From Opitutaceae bacterium (GTDB lineage Bacteria; Verrucomicrobiota; Verrucomicrobiia; Opitutales; Opitutaceae): DNA of 64,000 bases. The notes under the pieces were generated by a model. The model had not been told where the DNA came from. It searched no databases and saw nothing but the letters and a program-made list of their open reading frames with translations. Both the position numbers and the translations under genes were made by a program. Of the stretch, positions 17,730 to 25,769 are shown one piece after another. The DNA is taken from the NCBI GenBank assembly GCA_016794625.1, contig JAEUGY010000037.1, positions 1 to 64,000 of the forward strand, written 5' to 3'. Numbering within the stretch: the stretch's first letter is position 1; each line of letters starts with the position of its first letter.

Positions 17730-18908
17730 ATGAAAATCACCGCGGTTCGTTGTCTACTGCTCAGCGCGCCGTATGCCACTCCCGGGGACCTGGAGCGCGA
17801 ACTCTGTTTTGCCGAAGGGTATCGCACGATCAGCGTCATCCAGGTGGAAACCGATGAAGGCCTCACCGGCCTCGGAGAAACCTATCTCGGTGTGTTTGCC
17901 CCCGAGGCGACGCGAGAACTGGTGCGCCAATTCGAGGTGGAATTGCTGGGTTCGGACCCGGCTGATGTCTCCGGCTTGCGCGACCGCCTCCGCACCGTGT
18001 GTTACTATTGGGGACGCTTTGGCATGACACCGGCCGTGATCGGCGGCGTGGAGATGGCGCTGTGGGACCTGCGCGGCAAGGCGCTGGGCGTTCCCGTGTA
18101 CCAGCTCCTGGGCGGACGGGTGCACGATCGGATTCCGGCCTATGCCAGTGGCGGCAACAACAAGCCCTTTCCCGATTTGCGGGCAGAACTGGAGGCGTTT
18201 GTGCGTGCTGGATACCGGGCGGTGAAGATCCGGATCAATTTTCTCACTCCGGAGCAGATTGTGGAAAAGGTGGCCTTTTGTCGGGAGGTGCTGGGAGCGA
18301 CGGTCGACCTGGCGGTCGATGCTGTGCAGGGGGTGGCCCGCAAACCCTGGACCTTGCAGGAGTCGCTGGCGGTGGTGCGCAGCCTCGAGCCGTACCGCGT
18401 CCTTTGGGTGGAGGAACCCTGCGAAGTGACCGACTATGCTGGATTTGCCGAGGTGCGACGGCAGACGGAACTGCCCATCGCCGGAGGCGAAACCGTCACC
18501 AGCCTGACCGAGGCCGAGGCCTACCTGAAGGCGGGTGCCCTTGACCTCTTCCAACCCGACGCCGCCATGCTGGGAGGCCTCGGGCTGTTTCGCGAGGTGG
18601 CGCAGAGGTGTGAGCGGGAAGGTGTGAACATCGCGGTGCACACCTGGGCCGGAGGGGTGGGCATCATGGGCAACTACCACGCCGCCTTTGCATCGAAGGC
18701 CTGCGTCATTCTCGAGCTCCCGAACAACCCTTATCCCCTGCGGGAGGAGTTCCTGGTGGAGCCCCTCGATGTTTCAGACGGCACGGTGCATGCGCCCACA
18801 GCGCCTGGCCTCGGCGTGAAGCTGCCGGACGACGCCGAGCGCCGGTACCCCTACCGCCCCGGGTCGTTTTATCGCGTCTTGGGGCACCCCGGACGCCGCG
18901 CTCCTTGA
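17730..18908 (+). CDS. Enolase-superfamily acid-sugar dehydratase (mandelate racemase/MLE type)
   Basis: A 392-residue protein starting MKITAVRCLLLSAP. It has the N-terminal capping domain and a TIM barrel with metal ligands in VDAVQG (Asp), VEEPCE (Glu) and GGETVT (Glu). Acid/base candidates are Lys in VKIRIN (KxR rather than the usual KxK) and His in HTWAGG. Such enzymes abstract the alpha proton of aldonic or aldaric acids, often as dehydratases giving 2-keto-3-deoxy acids. Downstream lyase and aldolase genes fit such a product. The KxR motif prevents a firm subgroup call. Confidence 0.8.
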   Translation: MKITAVRCLLLSAPYATPGDLERELCFAEGYRTISVIQVETDEGLTGLGETYLGVFAPEATRELVRQFEVELLGSDPADVSGLRDRLRTVCYYWGRFGMTPAVIGGVEMALWDLRGKALGVPVYQLLGGRVHDRIPAYASGGNNKPFPDLRAELEAFVRAGYRAVKIRINFLTPEQIVEKVAFCREVLGATVDLAVDAVQGVARKPWTLQESLAVVRSLEPYRVLWVEEPCEVTDYAGFAEVRRQTELPIAGGETVTSLTEAEAYLKAGALDLFQPDAAMLGGLGLFREVAQRCEREGVNIAVHTWAGGVGIMGNYHAAFASKACVILELPNNPYPLREEFLVEPLDVSDGTVHAPTAPGLGVKLPDDAERRYPYRPGSFYRVLGHPGRRAP

Positions 18909-18945
18909 TCGATTCGACCCGGATTCCCTCATTCCCCGACTACTC

Positions 18946-19878
18946 ATGATTCCACTCACCGCCGAACGCCTGCGCGGCAATTGGGCCACCCTGCTGCTCC
19001 CCGTCCAGAGCGATGACCGCATCGACTTTGCCCTGCTCGCGGACGAGCTGGAGCAGTTTGTGACAGCGCGCGTGAGCGGTGTGTATTCCAATGGAAGTGC
19101 CGGCGAGTTCTACACCCAGTCGGAAGAGGAGTTTGACCGCATCCAAGCCCTGGTCGCGGAGCGTTGTGAACGAGCGGGCGTGCCCTTTCAGATTGGCTTG
19201 AGCCACACCAGCGCGCAGGGAGCGCTCGACCGGTTGCGCCGCACCCGGGCGCTGGCGCCCGCGGCCTATCAGGTGACCTTGCCGGATTGGTTTCCCCCTA
19301 CGTTCCCCGAGGTGGTGGCGTTTTTTGACCGCATGGCCTTTGAAGCGGGGACCATCCCGCTGGTGGTGTACAATCCCCCCCATGCGAAGCGCCGCCTGAC
19401 TCCGCCGGAGTGGATTGAGCTCATGGCGCGGGTTCCGGGTATCATTGGCGCCAAGGTGGCGGGTGGGGATGACGCCTGGTACGAGGCGATGCGGCCGGTG
19501 CTGGCCAGCCGGTCCATTTTCATTCCGGGGCACCGCCTGGCGGATGGATTGCAGCGCGGGGCACGGGGAGCCTATTCCAATGTCGCCTGCCTCAGTCCCG
19601 CGGGGGCGCAACGCTGGTATGAGCAGTGCTTGCAGGCTCCGGACGAGGGGCGCGCGCTTGGCCGGAGGATCCTGGCCTTTTGGGAGTCGGCGGTCGCTCC
19701 CGTCATCACGGTCGATGGCTTGAGCAACATGGCGGCCGACAAGGCGGCGGCCGTGGCCGGAGGGTGGCTCCCCGGACTCACCCCGCGACTGCGCTGGCCC
19801 TACCGCTGGGCCTCGCCGGAGCGCGTGCAGTCGATTGCAGAACGGGCCCGACGCGAGGTGCCGGAACTGTTCGGGTAG
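18946..19878 (+). CDS. DHDPS/N-acetylneuraminate-lyase family aldolase
   Basis: A 310-residue class I aldolase of the DapA/NanA fold. Visible features are GVYSNGSAGEFYTQSEEE (the GxxGE loop), the conserved Tyr in PLVVYNPP and the Schiff-base Lys in IIGAKVAGG. Members cleave or form 2-keto acids from pyruvate; NanA cleaves sialic acid and KDG aldolases cleave 2-keto-3-deoxy acids. Context offers both possibilities: sialic acid importer upstream, acid-sugar dehydratase directly before it (37-bp gap). It is probably cotranscribed with that gene. Confidence 0.82.
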   Translation: MIPLTAERLRGNWATLLLPVQSDDRIDFALLADELEQFVTARVSGVYSNGSAGEFYTQSEEEFDRIQALVAERCERAGVPFQIGLSHTSAQGALDRLRRTRALAPAAYQVTLPDWFPPTFPEVVAFFDRMAFEAGTIPLVVYNPPHAKRRLTPPEWIELMARVPGIIGAKVAGGDDAWYEAMRPVLASRSIFIPGHRLADGLQRGARGAYSNVACLSPAGAQRWYEQCLQAPDEGRALGRRILAFWESAVAPVITVDGLSNMAADKAAAVAGGWLPGLTPRLRWPYRWASPERVQSIAERARREVPELFG

Positions 19879-19947
19879 CGGATTGCCCCCGCGTGGGGCG
19901 ATTACTTTGCGGCTGGATTTTGCCGGTGGACCGCCAAGAGTGACGGC

Positions 19948-21057
19948 GTGCCTGTGCATGCTCTACCCCAGAGGCAATCCCTCGTTGCCCAGACCATTGC
20001 CTACCTGTCCAACCAGATCGCGACCGGCGAGTGGCGCGACTGGCTGCCGAGTGAGCGTTCGCTCTGCCAGACGCTGCAGGTCAGCCGCAACACCCTGCGC
20101 GCGGCGCTCCAGCAGATGGCGGACGAGTCGCGCATCGAGCGTATCCATGGGACAGGGAACAAGATCCTCGCCCGGCCGGCCGGCCCGCCGACCGAGGCCC
20201 GGGCCGGGCATGTGGCGCTGCTTTCCCCTGCGCCGATCGAGCGGTTGCGCCCGATGCAGAGCTTGTGGATCGATGAAATGCGGGCCCTCTTGAGTGAACG
20301 CGGGCTCAAGCTCCGGGTCTTTCATGGCCGGCACTATTTTGTGGGGAAACCGGAACCGGCGCTGGAGCGTCTGGTCAACCGCAACCCCCATGCCTGCTGG
20401 ATCCTCATGCTGGCGGACGAGAACGTGCAGCGCTGGTTTGCGGATCATCGGGTGCCCTGCGTGGTGGCGGGATCGACCCACGCGGGCGTGGACCTGCCGT
20501 CGCGCGACCTCGACCACCGCGCCATGTGCCGGCATGCCGCGGGCGTGCTGCTCGGCCTCGGGCACCGGCGGATCGCGATGCTTACCCACAAGTCGCGTCG
20601 CGCGGGCGACCTTGAGAGCGAGGCGGGGTTTGTTGAGGGCGTGAAGCAGTCGCGACACCCGGACGCCGAGGCCGTGGTGCTCTACCACGATGATACGGTC
20701 GCCGGGGTGGGCGTGGTGGTGCGGCGGCTGCTCAAACTGCGGCAGGCTCCGACCGCGTTGTTTGTCCTGCAGCCGCACAACTACCTCGCGGTGGCGACCC
20801 GGTTGATGCAGTCCGGCGTGAAAGTGCCCGATGACATCTCGCTCATTTCCCGGGATGACGATCCGTTTCTCTCGTTCGTGGTTCCGCTGCCGACCCGGTA
20901 CGAAGTCAACCCGCACCTGATGGCGCAGTCCCTGTTGCGCCCGGTTCTGGAGGTGGTGGAAGGGCAGGTTGTCTCGCAGCACACGGCGCGCATCATCCCG
21001 AAATTCCTGCGCGGCGAGTCAATCGCGGCGCCGCGCGTCAGCCTGGCGGTCCCCTGA
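19948..21057 (+). CDS. GntR-type HTH regulator with LacI-like sugar-binding domain
   Basis: A 369-residue transcription factor starting at GTG. Residues about 8-75 are a winged helix of the GntR class (LPSERSLCQTLQVSRNTLRAAL, then ESRIERIHGTGNKI). The remainder resembles a periplasmic-binding/LacI effector domain (GHVALLSP, HRRIAMLTHKS, GVKVPDDISLISRDDDP), the arrangement known from AraR-type regulators. It lies between the DHDPS-like and HpcH-like genes and so likely controls this island in response to a sugar acid. The GGAACC half-sites at 11446-11524 are possible targets, not proven. Confidence 0.82.
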   Translation: MPVHALPQRQSLVAQTIAYLSNQIATGEWRDWLPSERSLCQTLQVSRNTLRAALQQMADESRIERIHGTGNKILARPAGPPTEARAGHVALLSPAPIERLRPMQSLWIDEMRALLSERGLKLRVFHGRHYFVGKPEPALERLVNRNPHACWILMLADENVQRWFADHRVPCVVAGSTHAGVDLPSRDLDHRAMCRHAAGVLLGLGHRRIAMLTHKSRRAGDLESEAGFVEGVKQSRHPDAEAVVLYHDDTVAGVGVVVRRLLKLRQAPTALFVLQPHNYLAVATRLMQSGVKVPDDISLISRDDDPFLSFVVPLPTRYEVNPHLMAQSLLRPVLEVVEGQVVSQHTARIIPKFLRGESIAAPRVSLAVP

Positions 21058-21187
21058 GCCCGGAGTCTGCGGGCATCCGGGTCGAGGGGCGCGGGAGGTT
21101 CAGCCGTGAGACCACCGGTCGAGCGTCGCTTCAGCCGGGGCGGACGGAAAGATCGGGCCGAGCCGACGCTCCTGGTCGGTCCGCCCC

Positions 21188-22003
21188 ATGACATCCTCGC
21201 AACTTCGTTCCGCCCTGCGGGCCGGGCGTCGCGTGTACGGCACCCTCGTGGTGTCGGACTCCCCGCGCTGGCCCGCCCAGATTGCCCAACTCGGCCTGGA
21301 TTTTGTCTTCATCGACACCGAACACGTGGCCCTCGACCGGCAGTCCCTCGCGTGGATGTGCCAGGGGTATGCCGCCCTCGGACTGGCCCCGGTGGTGCGG
21401 ATACCCTCGCCTGATCCCCATGCCGCCACCATGGCGCTCGACGCCGGCGCCGCGGGCATCATCGCTCCCTATGTGGAAACCGTGGACCAGGTGCGGGCGC
21501 TGCGTGGCGCGGTGAAGCTCCGACCGATCAAAGGTGAACGCCTGCAAGCCGTGCTCGAAGGACGGGCCACGTTTTCTCCGGAGTTGGCGGCCTACCAGGC
21601 GGAACGCCATCGCGATTCCCTTCTCATCATCAATATCGAGTCCCAGCCGGCGATCGACCGCCTGGATGCCCTGCTCGCGGTGGAAGACCTCGACGCCGTA
21701 CTCGTCGGTCCGCATGACCTCTCCAGCAGCCTCGGCATCCCCGAGCGGTACGACCTGCCGGCGTTCGAGGCTGCCGTGCGCGAAATCGGCGCCCGCGCCC
21801 GGGCCCGCGGCATTGCCGCGGGCATCCACAGCTGGATGGGGGTTGAGCGCGAGATCGCGTGGGCGAACGCTGGATACACCTTCTTCATCCACAGCGCGGA
21901 TATCATCGCCATGCGCACCACCCTGACCGCGGAGATCCGTGCGCTGCGGACCGCCCTCGGCGATCTGCCGGCGACCCCCGGCGGCGCTGACATTGCGATC
22001 TGA
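21188..22003 (+). CDS. HpcH/HpaI-family class II aldolase
   Basis: A 271-residue metal-dependent aldolase of the pyruvate/KDR aldolase family. Signatures are FVFIDTEHVALDRQ (base/metal region), AGIIAPYVET (metal Glu), INIESQPAI and VGPHDLSSSLGI (metal Asp), followed by the C-terminal swapped helix. Such enzymes cleave 2-keto-3-deoxy acids to pyruvate plus an aldehyde. Coming after an enolase-family dehydratase and the regulator, it probably handles a 2-keto-3-deoxy aldonate. The aldehyde product cannot be read from the sequence. Confidence 0.83.
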   Translation: MTSSQLRSALRAGRRVYGTLVVSDSPRWPAQIAQLGLDFVFIDTEHVALDRQSLAWMCQGYAALGLAPVVRIPSPDPHAATMALDAGAAGIIAPYVETVDQVRALRGAVKLRPIKGERLQAVLEGRATFSPELAAYQAERHRDSLLIINIESQPAIDRLDALLAVEDLDAVLVGPHDLSSSLGIPERYDLPAFEAAVREIGARARARGIAAGIHSWMGVEREIAWANAGYTFFIHSADIIAMRTTLTAEIRALRTALGDLPATPGGADIAI

Positions 22004-22086
22004 CGACCGCGGCGTCGACGGAGCGACGCCCTCCACCGGAGCCCCATTGCATTCCAACCGGCGCGCGTGTCGCCCGTTGGAACCAA

Positions 22087-22114
22087 GCGGCCTCAGCGAG
22101 GCCGCCTACAACCG
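22087..22114. repeat. Dispersed palindromic element, copy 4 (single arm)
   Basis: The core GGCCTCAGCGAGGCC followed by GCCTACAACCGG appears once between the HpcH-like gene and the stop of the RraA-like gene. Flanking CCCGTTGG at 22073-22080 may be the decayed other end. The element sits in a convergent gap (22004-22228) with nothing else recognised. Confidence 0.6.
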
Positions 22115-22228
22115 GTTACCCGCAGGGTTCTCAGCTGGAGGGCGCCGCTCCGTCGGCGCCGTTTGCGCCTCGCGCTCGCGGAAAGACTCCAGGGCCCGAC
22201 GCGGACAGCATCGTGCCTGATCTTGCTC

Positions 22229-22990
22229 CTACCATTCGCCGTGACGCCCGAACTGGGCGCGGGCGCGTTTCTGGAACTCGGCGCCCGCGGCATTGATGTC
22301 GTCGCAGATCCGGCGGAGCGGTTTGCCCGCGCCTCCGCGGGCGGCGGGAATGAGGGTCAGACATTCATTCTGATCCATGAAGCGAGCCGCTTCGAGCAAC
22401 CGGGCCTCGTCGCCCGGGGGCACGGCGAGGAAGCCGTGTTTGTCGGCGTGGATCAGCTGGCCTGGGGAGACTTTGCGGCCGAACACCTCGACCTCTCCGC
22501 CCCAGCGGACCGGACAGGAGAAGGCGTGACCGACGCACAGGCGCCGGGCCAGGGCTTTGAAGCCGGCGTTGTTCATCTCGTCCAGATCGCGGATCGCGCC
22601 GTCGACAATCGTGCCCACGCAGCCCAGGGCCCGGTGAATGTTGCTGTTCACCTCACCCCAAAAGGCTCCGACGACGCGAGGTTTGTCGAGGTCCTGCACC
22701 ACGACGATTTTTGGCCCGGGAATGGAGGCGATGTAGCGCCGATAGTCGCCCCAAGCCTTGGGATTGGCCTTGGGGTGGGCGGCATTGCTCGGTTCGATCA
22801 CCACCGTGACCGCATAGCCCACCATCGGTCCCATGTGTGGCATGAAGTCCCTCGTTTCCTCGAGGTTGAACCCCTCCTTGGAGGCATCGTGCTTCGTGAT
22901 CTGCTCCCACCCATTGTAGACGGTGGGCGTGTTCCAGCGCTTGAGTTCCAGCAACGTACTGTGTGGCAGGGCAGGGGCGGGGTGCTTCAT
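22229..22990 (-). CDS. RraA-like / HMG-aldolase family protein
   Basis: A 253-residue protein of the RraA/4-hydroxy-4-methyl-2-oxoglutarate aldolase fold. The core reads CVGTIVDGAIRDLDEM (the G-x-x-DG-x-x-RD active-site loop), then VEVFGRKVSPGQLIHADKHGFLAVP. It is longer than classic RraA (about 160) because of an N-terminal extension with WEQITKHDASKEGF. ATG 22990 is chosen because upstream codons run toward the tmRNA gene. Related proteins cleave oxaloacetate or keto-acid adducts. It converges on the acid-sugar gene run and may act in the same pathway. Confidence 0.72.
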   Translation of the reverse strand: MKHPAPALPHSTLLELKRWNTPTVYNGWEQITKHDASKEGFNLEETRDFMPHMGPMVGYAVTVVIEPSNAAHPKANPKAWGDYRRYIASIPGPKIVVVQDLDKPRVVGAFWGEVNSNIHRALGCVGTIVDGAIRDLDEMNNAGFKALARRLCVGHAFSCPVRWGGEVEVFGRKVSPGQLIHADKHGFLAVPPGDEARLLEAARFMDQNECLTLIPAARGGAGKPLRRICDDINAAGAEFQKRARAQFGRHGEW

Positions 22991-23098
22991 GACCCGCGGA
23001 AGCATGGAGGAAGCAGGGGCGCTGCAAAGCTGTACTGAGTGGTGCCTTGGACAAACCACTCGGACCAGCGGCCGACCAGCGGTGGATGTAGAACAAAT

Positions 23099-23454
23099 TG
23101 GTGGAGGTGCCGGGAGTTGAACCCGGGTGCCTCTGGCCTTCACGATCCGCCTCTACCGGTGTAGTGCCGAGTTAACTTCGCCAACGACATGTGACGGCAC
23201 GCGCTCGTCGTCGGCTAGACCCTGGATGAAGATACGGCCCGCTCGTCAGGGACGACCACGCGGACTATTCCTGCTGTCGACGTACGTTCCGGCCAGCAGG
23301 AGTCGCCGGACATACGAGGCTGCCTAATTAGGCGGCCAGGGGCATTTCTTCGGTGTTGCCGTTTATTTGTTTTCGCAGGGGTTTTTACGAGAGACCCACG
23401 ACTCTCGACAGGCAGCGGAGCGCTCCAACCAAAGGTAGAATCCAGAACACCCCC
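23099..23454 (-). ncRNA. ssrA: tmRNA (transfer-messenger RNA)
   Basis: On the minus strand the 5' end GGGGGTG pairs with CACCTCC ahead of ACCA at the 3' end, giving a 7-bp tRNA-like acceptor stem with one G-U pair. The T arm (GGGTTCAACTCCC) precedes it. The tag frame lies at 23328-23360 and encodes GNTEEMPLAA followed by TAA, the expected hydrophobic LAA ending; the resume codon appears to be GGC (Gly). Length is about 356 nt, normal for one-piece tmRNA. It rescues stalled ribosomes and tags unfinished proteins for proteolysis. Confidence 0.95.
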
Positions 23455-23575
23455 AAAAGTGAGATTGAGGACCGTGGATCGACCGTAGTCGCGAACGGAT
23501 CAAAGAACAGGAAGTTCAGGTTACCCGATCCTTCTCCCAATGCAAGGCCGGTTGGCCGGGTCGCGGGACCGCTCC

Positions 23576-24004
23576 TCAGATTCCGGGAAGGTGCGCGCGG
23601 CGCGCCCGGTAGGAAGCCACCACCGGCAGGTCCGCCGGAGCGAGGGTATGGCGGTCGAGTTCGTCCAGCGTAACCCATTTGATGGCAAGGTGCTCGATCG
23701 GCTGGGGCTCCGCGGAGTCCTTCGCAAGCACGGCGACAAATGGCAGGAGATCGATCACCATGGTCGGGTAAACGTGCCTCGAAGGTGGCAGGGCTTCGAG
23801 CACCTGAATTTTGCACCGCAGTTCCTCCGCCATTTCCCGACGCAGCGCCTGTTCGGAGGATTCACCGTCTTCCTTCTTTCCACCGGGGAATTCCCAGCAG
23901 AGCCCAAGGTGTTTGTGGGCAGGCCGTTGCGCGATCAGAATCCGACCTTCGCGCTCGATGAGGGCGCAAACGACGGAGAGAGCGGCGGTGGGAGAGAGGG
24001 ACAC
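23576..24004 (-). CDS. mutT: Nudix hydrolase, MutT-like (8-oxo-dGTP diphosphatase type)
   Basis: A 142-residue Nudix protein. The Nudix box spans GGKKEDGESSEQALRREMAEEL, matching G-x5-E-x7-REUxEE. It is preceded by RILIAQRPAHKHLGLCWEFPG, typical of MutT/NudG proteins that hydrolyse oxidised dGTP or CTP analogues and so prevent mutations. Length fits the family (about 130-140). It lies just upstream of the tmRNA gene in the same direction; no operon partner is evident. Confidence 0.88.
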   Translation of the reverse strand: MSLSPTAALSVVCALIEREGRILIAQRPAHKHLGLCWEFPGGKKEDGESSEQALRREMAEELRCKIQVLEALPPSRHVYPTMVIDLLPFVAVLAKDSAEPQPIEHLAIKWVTLDELDRHTLAPADLPVVASYRARRAHLPGI

Positions 24005-24098
24005 TGCCGTCCCTGATGGCGAACGGTGGCGGGGGAAGCAAGCGCCGGAGAGCGGAAGTCACCGTGCAACTTTCGACCGCGTCGCGGGTTTTGTAGGT

Positions 24099-24377
24099 AT
24101 GAGAACCTTTGTTAAACTCCTTCTGATCGCGGCCGTTGCGCTGTTGGTGATCAAGCTGTGGCCGCTCGTCATTTTCCTGCTCGGGGCGATGGGTCTGGTC
24201 CTCGCCTTTGCCGGCGGTCTGCTCAGTCTGGTCCTGGGTGGACTGCTGACCGTGGCCACGGCCGGGCTTTCGGTCCTGCTCGTCCTCGCGGTGGTCCTGG
24301 CTCCGCTTTGGATCACGGTGCTGGCGGTCATGGGCATTGTCGCCCTGGCGCGTGGGTCCACCCCGCGCACCCCGTAA
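24099..24377 (+). CDS. Small hydrophobic membrane protein
   Basis: A 92-residue protein starting MRTFVKLLLIAAVALL. Nearly the whole length is hydrophobic, with about three transmembrane segments separated by Gly-rich turns (GAMGLVLAFAGGLLS) and a short polar tail RGSTPRTP. No family is recognised. Longer in-frame starts upstream run antisense through the mutT gene and look non-coding. A phage-shock-like or general membrane role is possible, but nothing in the sequence shows it. Confidence 0.65.
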   Translation: MRTFVKLLLIAAVALLVIKLWPLVIFLLGAMGLVLAFAGGLLSLVLGGLLTVATAGLSVLLVLAVVLAPLWITVLAVMGIVALARGSTPRTP

Positions 24378-24380
24378 ACG

Positions 24381-24438
24381 GATTCCCCTCCGGGCGCAGG
24401 CCGCTGGTGGCCTGCAGCCCGGGCTTGCGAGGGGAATC
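24381..24438. other. Large near-perfect stem-loop
   Basis: GATTCCCCTC pairs with GAGGGGAATC (24429-24438). Inside, CGGGC pairs with GCCCG and GCAGGCC with GGCCTGC around a GCTGGT loop, giving 22 paired positions in total. The 3' part can alternatively pair GAGGGGA with TCCCCCT just downstream. It fills most of the gap between two small genes and could be a structured leader of the 24464 gene, a processing site or a REP-like element. Confidence 0.6.
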
Positions 24439-24463
24439 GCGCTCCCCCTTGCTGCGGAGGTTT

Positions 24464-25168
24464 ATGGGAACCGACCAATCCGCCTCCGCATTGTCCGGCG
24501 TGGCCTTGACCGGCCGCACCGAAGGAGCGGTCAAGAGCCTGAGTGGATTCCGCAAGGATCGGCACAGTGTGCCGGATGCGGTGAATGGCGCAACCCAGGC
24601 GTTCCTCGGCAAATTGTGTGAGGGTGAACTGAAGGAAGAAGCGGAGGCGCTTTTTCAGCGCGCGCGGACGGCGATGGATTACAAGCGGAAAGACCTCTCG
24701 CTCGATCTGGCACCCGCCCAAGCGGTGCTCACGACCCGGGACTTCACCCTCGAATGGGCGTACTCGCTCAAGCCCGATCACCCGGCGACCTATGAGCTCG
24801 TCCGCACGCTGCACACCTTGCGCTCGGCCGAGGTGGTGCAGCTCGACGCGTTCGACCAGCTTCTGTCGGGCTGGTTTCAGGCGGTGGTGTTCACCCTCTC
24901 CCGCGGCGTCGCGGTGGAAGCGGTGATCGATGCGGTGGAGGGATTGCCTCCTGGATCGCCGTCGGAATTAAACGTGACCTATCCCTCCGACTATCACGAG
25001 TGTCTCCTCACGGTCGAAGGCGTCGACGCCTGCGTCCGCTGCACGGGGGTCACGCTTTCCGTTGAATTTCCCCGGTCCAGCTCGCCCCGCGAGTTGCTGA
25101 CCGCATTTGCGGACGTTCGTCGGGCGTTTGCTCTCTCGAAGGACGCCGTGCTCGCCGGATTGTTGTAA
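24464..25168 (+). CDS. Conserved-looking protein of unknown function
   Basis: A 234-residue soluble protein; ATG 24464 follows CGGAGG at a short spacing. It is mixed alpha/beta, without signal peptide or membrane segment. Notable stretches are ELKEEAEALFQRARTAMDYK (a predicted helix), DFTLEWAYSLKPDHPATYEL and a C-terminal half with VTYPSDYHECLLTVEGVDACVRC. I do not recognise a family. A large hairpin precedes it and it is in the direction of the small membrane protein gene, so the two could be expressed together. Confidence 0.7.
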   Translation: MGTDQSASALSGVALTGRTEGAVKSLSGFRKDRHSVPDAVNGATQAFLGKLCEGELKEEAEALFQRARTAMDYKRKDLSLDLAPAQAVLTTRDFTLEWAYSLKPDHPATYELVRTLHTLRSAEVVQLDAFDQLLSGWFQAVVFTLSRGVAVEAVIDAVEGLPPGSPSELNVTYPSDYHECLLTVEGVDACVRCTGVTLSVEFPRSSSPRELLTAFADVRRAFALSKDAVLAGLL

Positions 25169-25195
25169 ACGGCGGAACGCGGCGTCCGACGACCG

Positions 25196-25543
25196 CTAGG
25201 TGTTGCGGTAGAAATCGATGATGATGCCCTCGGGCCCCTGCACCCAGACGGACTCGGTGCCCCAGGCCGTGTGGATGGGCCCCTTGATCACGGTGGTGCC
25301 GTAGGACTCGGCACGCCAGGCGGCGGCGGCGATGTTTTCTTCCTCGAAGTGAAGAATGATCCCGGCGGCAGTGGGTACATCGTCGGTGGGCGCCGCATTG
25401 AGCATGATGCGGATTTTTCGACCCTCCAATTCGGCGAACGAATCAAATTGCTGCAGGACTTGCAGCCCCGTGACCTGCTGAAAGAATGCCACGGCTTTGG
25501 CGACATCGCGAACGATCAGGCTGGTGCTGCGAAGTGAGCTCAT
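25196..25543 (-). CDS. VOC (glyoxalase/bleomycin-resistance fold) protein
   Basis: A 115-residue vicinal-oxygen-chelate domain: SLIVRDVAKAVAFFQQVTGLQVL at the start, then a second half ending SVWVQGPEGIIIDFYRNT, where Glu and other residues could bind metal. An alternative ATG at 25663 (MLNFSKLPLFPHAVK) would add 40 residues and cannot be excluded. It is downstream of the YcaO-like gene on the same strand (107-226 bp gap), possibly the third gene of that unit. VOC proteins include isomerases, dioxygenases and resistance proteins; no specific reaction can be named. Confidence 0.75.
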   Translation of the reverse strand: MSSLRSTSLIVRDVAKAVAFFQQVTGLQVLQQFDSFAELEGRKIRIMLNAAPTDDVPTAAGIILHFEEENIAAAAWRAESYGTTVIKGPIHTAWGTESVWVQGPEGIIIDFYRNT

Positions 25544-25769
25544 GACGGGCTGCGGTCGGTACGCGACAGGTCCGGTCGAAGCGCGCGGCGTCGGTTCGCG
25601 CCTCTCGTCGGTCGAGATTTTGACGGCGTGCGGAAAGAGGGGGAGCTTGCTGAAGTTCAGCATGGAATGAGAGAATTGAGGGTCGCCGAGCGGAGGGAAG
25701 GTGTCGGATCGAATGCGATGCAGTCGCGGAAACGGACGATGGGAAGCGGTGGTCCTGCGATGAAAGGGT

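Noticed and set aside
23099..23130. Apparent tRNA T arm and CCA end
   Set aside because: It is the tRNA-like end of the tmRNA; no anticodon arm precedes it.
24158..24463. Upstream extension of the 24464 gene through the membrane protein gene
   Set aside because: That frame runs out of frame through a well-formed hydrophobic protein and a large hairpin; ATG 24464 has a Shine-Dalgarno.
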